Origin: Candidatus Poribacteria bacterium
GTDB taxonomy: Bacteria > Poribacteria > WGA-4E > GCA-2687025
Direction of reading: 5' to 3'
Assembly (NCBI GenBank): GCA_018644665.1
Contig: JABGQA010000135.1
Span: 1 to 37,778 of the forward strand
Length of the DNA: 37,778 bases
How positions within the stretch are numbered: position 1 is the stretch's first letter; each line of letters begins with the position of its first letter. A model generated the notes under the pieces. It had not been told where the DNA came from and searched no databases. It saw only the letters and a program-made list of their open reading frames with translations. This document shows, piece after piece, positions 32,673 through 37,778 of the stretch. The translations under genes were made by a program, and so were the position numbers.

Positions 32673-33551
32673 TTGAGAGAGATAGACTATATCTCGGCTC
32701 AGAGCGTCAGTGAGGCGGCGGCCCTCCTCAACGATCACGGTGACCGCGCGCGCGTTATCGCCGGCGGAACGGACGTGATCGTGCAGGTCCGCGAAGGTAG
32801 GCGAGAGATCGACGTGCTCGTCGACGTGAAGGAGATCGGCGAACTCACCGCGATCGAGTACAGCGCCGGCTCCGGCCTGCGTCTCGGAGCGGCGGCGCCG
32901 TGCTACCAGATCTACGGCAACGCCGAGGTCGCCGAGGCATATCCCGGCCTCATAGACGCCGTGCGGATGATCGGCTCCGTGCAGATCCAGGGACGCGCGA
33001 GCGTCGGCGGAAACCTGTGCAACGCCTCGCCCGCCGCGGACAGCATCTGCCCCCTGATCGTCTATAGCGTCACATGCAACGTGCAAGGTCCCAACGGCTC
33101 GCGGGCCATCGCCGCCGAGGACTTCTGCACCGCGCCTGGGCAGACAGCCATGACGCAGGGCGAGCTTCTCGTCTCGCTCGACTTCCCAGCGCCGAAGGCG
33201 AACACCGGCGCGTTCTACCTGCGGTTCATCCCACGCAACGAGATGGACATCGCCGAGGTAGGCGCGGGCGCGTTCGTGACACTCGACGCCTCGGGCGCGA
33301 CGATCGAATCCGCGCGCGTGGCCCTCGCGGCCGTCGCGCCGAAGCCGCTCTACGTGCCGGAGGTGGGCGACCACCTGGCCGGCAAGACCATCAGCGACGA
33401 ACTCATCCAGGAAGCGGCCGAGATCGCTCAGAACGCCGCGCGGCCCATATCCGACATGCGGGGCACCGCGGAGCATCGCAAGCATCTCGTCGCCGTATTG
33501 ACTCGACGCGCGCTGAACGGGGCGATCGCGCGAGCCCGGGAGGCCAACTAG
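32673..33551 (+). CDS. Molybdenum hydroxylase FAD-binding subunit
   Basis: A 292-residue medium subunit of the xanthine dehydrogenase/CO dehydrogenase family. The two FAD signatures are VIAGGTDVIVQ (near residues 29-39) and ASVGGNLCNASPAADS. The subunit passes electrons from the Fe-S subunit to the acceptor. Its start is a TTG at 32673: GGAGG lies 7 bp upstream, and the only near ATGs are in another frame. The next gene starts 1 bp after its stop. Confidence 0.93.
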   Translation: MREIDYISAQSVSEAAALLNDHGDRARVIAGGTDVIVQVREGRREIDVLVDVKEIGELTAIEYSAGSGLRLGAAAPCYQIYGNAEVAEAYPGLIDAVRMIGSVQIQGRASVGGNLCNASPAADSICPLIVYSVTCNVQGPNGSRAIAAEDFCTAPGQTAMTQGELLVSLDFPAPKANTGAFYLRFIPRNEMDIAEVGAGAFVTLDASGATIESARVALAAVAPKPLYVPEVGDHLAGKTISDELIQEAAEIAQNAARPISDMRGTAEHRKHLVAVLTRRALNGAIARAREAN

Positions 33552-33552
33552 C

Positions 33553-34038
33553 ATGGCGAAGAAGCGCATAGTCTCGTTCAACGTCAACGGCGAAGCGGTC
33601 GAGGTGTTGGCGGAGCCGCGTGAGAGCCTGCTCGAAATCCTCCGCGACCACCTGCGGATGACCGGCTCCAAAGAGGGCTGCAACAACGGCAACTGCGGCG
33701 CATGCACCGTGATCCTCGACGGCCGCGTCGTGAACGCGTGCATCGTCCTCGGCGTCGAGTGCGAGGGTGGCGAGGTCACGACGATCGAAGGCATCGCCAG
33801 CGCCGACGGCCTGCACGAGATTCAGCGGAAGTATCTGGAGCACGCGGCGCTGCAGTGCGGCGTTTGCACGCCCGGGTTCATCGTCGCCACGAAGGCGCTG
33901 CTGGACGCCAATCCCGACCCGACCGAGCACGAAGTGCGTGAGCGGCTCGCGGGGAACCTGTGCCGCTGCACGGGCTACGACAAGATCGTCCGCGCGGTGC
34001 TCGACGCCGCCGAGACGATGCGCGGAGAGGCGGGCTGA
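33553..34038 (+). CDS. Molybdenum hydroxylase 2Fe-2S subunit
   Basis: A 161-residue small subunit with two 2Fe-2S clusters. The plant-ferredoxin-type cluster is GCNNGNCGACTV with the later Cys in NACIV; the second cluster, near molybdenum, is CGVCTPG and LCRCTGY. Length and motif order are standard. The stop is 2 bp before the start of the large subunit. Confidence 0.95.
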   Translation: MAKKRIVSFNVNGEAVEVLAEPRESLLEILRDHLRMTGSKEGCNNGNCGACTVILDGRVVNACIVLGVECEGGEVTTIEGIASADGLHEIQRKYLEHAALQCGVCTPGFIVATKALLDANPDPTEHEVRERLAGNLCRCTGYDKIVRAVLDAAETMRGEAG

Positions 34039-34040
34039 CC

Positions 34041-36296
34041 ATGGCGCCTGAGAACGGGAACGGCAAGAAGTACCGCGTCATCGGCACGCGGCCGATCCGC
34101 CATGATGGCGTCGACAAAGTCACCGGCGATGCGCGCTACGGCGCGGATGTCCACCTGCCCGGGATGCTGCATGGCAAGGTGCTGCGTAGTCCGCACGCTC
34201 ACGCCCGCATCGTGTCCATCGACACGAGCAAGGCGGAGGCGCATCCGTCTGTGCGGGCCGTCATCACGGGCGCGGACCTGCCGGGTGGAATCGGGAAGCC
34301 GAGCCACGCGGCGGTGCACAACATCCTCGCGGATGACAAGGTTCTGTACCACGGGCACCCGGTTGCGGCCGTCGCCGCGATCAACCTCCACGACGCGGAG
34401 GCCGCGCTGGATCTCATCGACGTCGAATACGACGTCCTCGATCCAGTCATGGACGTGCGCGACGCGATGAAAGACGACGCGACGCTGCTCCACGACAGCC
34501 TCATGACGAGCGGCATCGGCGAGGAGTCGGACAAGCCGTCGAACATCTCGCAACACTTCCGCCACGAGCACGGCAGCCTCGACGAGGGGTTTACCGCCGC
34601 GGACTACGTCATCGAGCGTGAGTTCACCACGGCGATGGTGCATCAGGGGTACGTCGAGCCGCAGAACGCGACTGCGCACGTCACGCCTGAGGGCCGCGTC
34701 ACGGTGTGGTGCAGCACGCAGGCTGCGTTCGGGGTTCGCGAGGAAGTCGCCGACATGTGCGACATCCCGCTCTCCAACATCAAGGTCGTGCCGATGGAAA
34801 TCGGCGGCGGCTTTGGCGGGAAGCTGTTCGTCGTCCTCGAGCCGCTCGCGGTGCTGATGTCGGCCAAGTCGGGCAAGCCGGTGAAGATGACCATGACCCG
34901 CGCCGAGGTGCTTCAGGCCACCGGGCCGACCTCCGGCTCGTGGATCAAGGTACGCATGGGCGCCAAGGCCAACGGCAAACTCACCGCGGCCGAGGTCGTC
35001 CTGGCCTATGAAGCGGGCGCGTACGCCGGATCGCCGGTCAGCATGGCGGCCATGTGCGTGTTGGCTCCCTACCTGCTGGAACACGTGCGCATCGACGGGT
35101 ACGACGTCGTCGTGAACCGTCCAAAGGCGGGCGCCTATCGCGCCCCGGGCGCCACGAACGCGGCGTACGGGTCGGAGAGCGTCATCGACGAACTCGCCGG
35201 CATGTGCGGTATGGACGGCGTGGAGTTCCGGCTCCTCAACGCGGTCAAAGAGGGCGACCGGCGAGCGGACGGGCCCGTATACGCGCGTATCGGATTCGTC
35301 GAGACGCTGGAAGCCGCGCAGGACAGCGAGCACTGGCAGACGCCGCTCGGGGAACCGTCCAACGGCAGCACGAGCCGCGGCCGCGGGATAGCATCCGGGT
35401 TCTGGTTCAACATCGCGGGGAACGCCTCCGCCACGCTGACCGTCAACGCCGATGGCAAGCTGACCCTCATCGAGGGCTCCGTGGACATTGGCGGCAGCCG
35501 CGTGGTCATGGCGATGATCGTCGCCGAGGTGCTCGGTCTCGAAGCCGAGGACATCCACCCGATCGTCGGCGACACCGACGCCGTGGGGTACACGGACTTC
35601 ACCGGCGGCAGCAGCACGGCCCACAAGATGGGCTGGGTGTGCCACGAGGCGGCGCTGAAGATAAAGGCCGAAGTCGTCGAGCGGGCCGCGAAGATGCTCG
35701 AGGTCGACCCGTCCGAGGTGACGTACCACGACGACGCGACACTCACCGCGTCCTCCAAGCCGGACGACAAGCTCACCTTCGCGGACGTCGCTGCCGCGGC
35801 GAACGGGACGGGCGGGCCGATCACGGCGGATTACTCGAAGAACTCCGGTGGCGCCGGCCCCGGCTTCGCCACGCACGTGGTCGATGTCGAGGTGGACACG
35901 GACACCGGGAAGGTCGAGATCCTCCGTTTCACGGCGATCCAGGATGTCGGCAGGGCCATGCACCCGTCGTATGTCGAGGGGCAGATACAGGGCGGCGCGG
36001 TTCAGGGAGTAGGTTGGGCGCTGAACGAGGAGTACTTCTACGACGACAAGGGCCTCCTCGTTAACGACAGCTACCTCGACTACCGCATCCCGACGACGTT
36101 GGACGTGCCGATGATCGAAGCGGTGTTGGTGGAAGTGCCGAACCCGCACCATCCGTACGGCGTGCGCGGTGTCGGCGAGACGCCGATCATCCCGCCGGTC
36201 GCCGCGATCGGGAACGCCATCGCGGACGCCACAGGCAAGCGCATGTACCACACGCCGATGAACCCGGGATACGTGATAACGCGGCTGCTGGGGTAG
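34041..36296 (+). CDS. Molybdenum hydroxylase catalytic (Mo-cofactor) subunit
   Basis: A 751-residue large subunit that binds the molybdopterin-cytosine-dinucleotide cofactor. GGGFGGK is the first cofactor loop, AYRAPGATNAAYG is the active-site region, and GVGETPIIPP holds the catalytic glutamate. It has the A-Y-R-A-P-G reading, not the Cys-Ser-Phe active-site loop of CO dehydrogenase, so it is an aldehyde oxidase, xanthine dehydrogenase or aromatic hydroxylase type; the substrate is unknown. ATG 34041 is chosen because it follows the small subunit by 2 bp, and family similarity begins there. Confidence 0.94.
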   Translation: MAPENGNGKKYRVIGTRPIRHDGVDKVTGDARYGADVHLPGMLHGKVLRSPHAHARIVSIDTSKAEAHPSVRAVITGADLPGGIGKPSHAAVHNILADDKVLYHGHPVAAVAAINLHDAEAALDLIDVEYDVLDPVMDVRDAMKDDATLLHDSLMTSGIGEESDKPSNISQHFRHEHGSLDEGFTAADYVIEREFTTAMVHQGYVEPQNATAHVTPEGRVTVWCSTQAAFGVREEVADMCDIPLSNIKVVPMEIGGGFGGKLFVVLEPLAVLMSAKSGKPVKMTMTRAEVLQATGPTSGSWIKVRMGAKANGKLTAAEVVLAYEAGAYAGSPVSMAAMCVLAPYLLEHVRIDGYDVVVNRPKAGAYRAPGATNAAYGSESVIDELAGMCGMDGVEFRLLNAVKEGDRRADGPVYARIGFVETLEAAQDSEHWQTPLGEPSNGSTSRGRGIASGFWFNIAGNASATLTVNADGKLTLIEGSVDIGGSRVVMAMIVAEVLGLEAEDIHPIVGDTDAVGYTDFTGGSSTAHKMGWVCHEAALKIKAEVVERAAKMLEVDPSEVTYHDDATLTASSKPDDKLTFADVAAAANGTGGPITADYSKNSGGAGPGFATHVVDVEVDTDTGKVEILRFTAIQDVGRAMHPSYVEGQIQGGAVQGVGWALNEEYFYDDKGLLVNDSYLDYRIPTTLDVPMIEAVLVEVPNPHHPYGVRGVGETPIIPPVAAIGNAIADATGKRMYHTPMNPGYVITRLLG

Positions 36297-36365
36297 GCGT
36301 CACGCCCGCCGGACACTTTCCAGGGGTGGCTGCGGCCGCCCCTGCGCCCGCTCGGGAGTTGGACC

Positions 36366-36629
36366 ATGGCGACAGTGCACGTTCCCCCGATGATGCAGAA
36401 GTTCACCGACGGCGAGAGGCTCGTCGAGGTGGAGGGGACCAACGTGCGCCTGATCATCGAGGCTCTCGAGGCGAAATACCCGGGGACGGGGAAGTGGTTG
36501 CGGGAGGGCTCGCAGTTGCGCCCTGGCATCGCGGTGGCTATCGATGGCGAGACGGCTACGATGGGATTGATCCAGTCCGTCGGCCCGGATAGCGAAGTTC
36601 ACTTCATCCCCGCAATAGGTGGAGGATGA
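36366..36629 (+). CDS. MoaD/ThiS-family protein ending in Gly-Gly-Gly
   Basis: An 87-residue ubiquitin-fold carrier: VHVPPMMQKFTDGERLVEVEG, LIIEALEAKYPGTGKWL, IAVAIDGETAT, and HFIPAIGGG at the end. MoaD supplies sulfur for molybdopterin, and this gene directly follows a molybdenum hydroxylase. But its lysine/DGE pattern is also like the CysO-like protein of the sulfur operon (both end PAI-x-GG). No MoaE, MoeB or peptidase is beside it, so its activation would depend on proteins elsewhere, perhaps the ThiF-like enzyme at 2873. It starts with ATG 36366, 69 bp after the large subunit. Confidence 0.8.
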   Translation: MATVHVPPMMQKFTDGERLVEVEGTNVRLIIEALEAKYPGTGKWLREGSQLRPGIAVAIDGETATMGLIQSVGPDSEVHFIPAIGGG

Positions 36630-36657
36630 CACGACCCGCCATCGGACAACGGAGAGC

Positions 36658-37761
36658 ATGAGAGACGACCCTCCTGATTCGGACCTACGGCGCTTACGCA
36701 GTTACGTGTGGCTGATCGGCTTCTCCTACATATGTGCTTCCGCGGCGATCGCCGCGCCGTCCGTGCGCGCCACGTACACGGACCACCCTCCCACAATCGA
36801 CGGCGCCCTGGACGACGCCTGCTGGGCGCAGGCCGAGCCGACGGGTGAGTTCGCCCAGTACCGCCCGACGTACGGCAATCCGCCGTCGGAATCCACCGAA
36901 GTGCGGGTGCTGTACGACTACACGACGCTCTACATCGCCTTCGATTGCTCCATCGCGAACACTCGCGAGATAGTTGCCTCGGAGACGCAGCGCGACGAGT
37001 ACTTCCGCTCGGACGACAACGTCGGGGTGTACCTCGACACGTTCTTCGACCGCCGCAACGCCTACGCCTTCTTCACGAACCCGCTCGCGACGCAACGCGA
37101 CATGCGCATTATCAATGAGGGCCTCGGCGGAAGCAGGCGAGGCGGGGACACGTCCTGGGACGGCACGTGGGAAGTGCAGACCGAGCGCCTGGACGATCGC
37201 TGGACCGTCGAGATGGCGATCCCCTTCTCAGAACTGCGCTTCGATTCCAAGGGGGATGTGTGGGGCATCAACTTCTGGCGCGGCGTCGAGATGAACGAGG
37301 AAGACATCACGTGGGCGGACATCGGCTCCCGTCAGTACAACATCTCGCGGTTCGGGAATCTACACGGGCTGGAGATGGCGAAGCTGGAGACCGGCCAGGG
37401 CCTCCTGCTGACTCCCTACTCGACGCTTAGTCCCCGGAAGCAGGGCTCCGAGGACTTCGAGGTAGCGCCGAAGGCGGGTCTGGACCTGCGCTACCCGCTA
37501 ACGGGCCTCACGATGGACATCACGCTGAACCCGGACTTCGCGCAGATCGAGGCGGACCCGGCAGAAGTGAACCTGAGCGACATCGAGCGGCGATTCGCAG
37601 AGAAGCGTCCGTTCTTCCTGGAGGGCGGCGACCTGTACCGGACGCCCATCGAGGTGTTCTACACGCGTCGGGTCGAGGATCTCGAGACGGGCGCGAAGAT
37701 CGCCGGACGCCTGGGAGGGCAGGACGGAGATATGGTCGGAAGTTGTGTATGGGGAGGATGA
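36658..37761 (+). CDS. CBM9/DUF5916 outer-membrane protein, interrupted near the window edge
   Basis: A signal peptide (LRSYVWLIGFSYICASAAIA) is followed by a CBM9-like domain (IDGALDDACWAQA ... VYLDTFFDRRNAYAFFTNP ... VEMAIPFSELRF), then the start of the DUF5916 barrel: DITLNPDFAQIEADPAEVNLSDIE, EKRPFFLEGGDLY. DUF5916 proteins are usually 600-800 residues; this frame ends at 37761 after 367 codons, just past AKIAGRLGG. Either a frameshift near 37720-37735 or a genuine short end explains it. ATG 36658 is chosen because it starts the signal peptide; a GTG at 36619, overlapping the MoaD-like gene, is possible. Its substrate is unknown. Confidence 0.8.
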   Translation: MRDDPPDSDLRRLRSYVWLIGFSYICASAAIAAPSVRATYTDHPPTIDGALDDACWAQAEPTGEFAQYRPTYGNPPSESTEVRVLYDYTTLYIAFDCSIANTREIVASETQRDEYFRSDDNVGVYLDTFFDRRNAYAFFTNPLATQRDMRIINEGLGGSRRGGDTSWDGTWEVQTERLDDRWTVEMAIPFSELRFDSKGDVWGINFWRGVEMNEEDITWADIGSRQYNISRFGNLHGLEMAKLETGQGLLLTPYSTLSPRKQGSEDFEVAPKAGLDLRYPLTGLTMDITLNPDFAQIEADPAEVNLSDIERRFAEKRPFFLEGGDLYRTPIEVFYTRRVEDLETGAKIAGRLGGQDGDMVGSCVWGG

Positions 37762-37778
37762 AGCAGGCGGCGTATCCT

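Noticed and set aside
34041..36296. Carbon monoxide dehydrogenase large subunit
   Set aside because: The active-site loop reads AYRAPGA, not the Cys-containing loop of CO dehydrogenase, so only the wider molybdenum hydroxylase family is supported.

Overview
The window is about 37.8 kb of high-GC bacterial chromosome with short intergenic gaps, frequent GTG and TTG starts, overlapping stop/start codons, and no rRNA, tRNA, CRISPR array or phage genes that I can see. It reads as a Gram-negative-type, probably uncultured, environmental bacterium: it has outer-membrane-type proteins (a YjbH-like protein and a CBM9/DUF5916 protein), GmhA, and several families common in free-living or host-associated degraders (phytanoyl-CoA-type and TauD-type dioxygenases, enolase-superfamily dehydratase, GH127 arabinofuranosidase, class-C beta-lactamase-like esterase, WD40 proteins). 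The mix recalls candidate phyla such as Poribacteria or Latescibacteria, but that is an impression and not a placement.

Region 1 (1-7131, minus strand) is one long sulfur operon. Reading in the direction of transcription: Rrf2-family regulator, CysK, Fe-S APS reductase (CysH), APS kinase (CysC), a CysO-like sulfur carrier ending in GG, a ThiF/MoeB-like activating enzyme, three small DsrE/F/H (TusD/C/B)-like proteins, a CysM-like cysteine synthase, a JAMM peptidase (Mec-like), a TusA-like protein, and the start of another gene cut by the window edge. It combines the sulfide route (CysK) and the protein-thiocarboxylate route (CysO/CysM/Mec) to cysteine with a complete Tus-type sulfur relay. In front of it are a TTGACA promoter and two copies of a CCCGAC-N7-GTC dyad 43 bp apart, the likely operators of the Rrf2 regulator.

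Region 2 (7562-11955) holds a secreted unknown protein, a TauD/TfdA dioxygenase, a frameshifted dual-specificity phosphatase and GmhA with an upstream outer-membrane-type gene. Region 3 (12970-16958, minus) is a livHMGF ABC transporter operon without a binding protein, whose LivH and LivG carry unusual insertions. A MOSC protein follows at 17277.

Region 4 (17943-24115) is a rearranged accessory stretch: a 5'-truncated CE15-like esterase, a serine hydrolase, and an intact enolase-superfamily gene with a ParD/ParE-type toxin-antitoxin module at each end. Outside each module lies the corresponding terminal scrap (3' end on one side, 5' end on the other) of a second enolase-superfamily gene. The two modules also share their promoter sequence. 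This is the most unusual structure in the window.

Region 5 (24262-31210) has recA with substitutions in a near-invariant motif, GH127, a PhyH dioxygenase and two tandem seven-repeat WD40 genes. Region 6 (31420-32334) is gene-poor and contains three copies of an 80-82 bp element with inverted ends (a MITE-like family). Region 7 (32523-37761) is a molybdenum hydroxylase operon (FAD subunit, 2Fe-2S subunit, Mo subunit) with a GG-tailed MoaD-like protein, followed by a CBM9/DUF5916 protein that stops early at the window edge.
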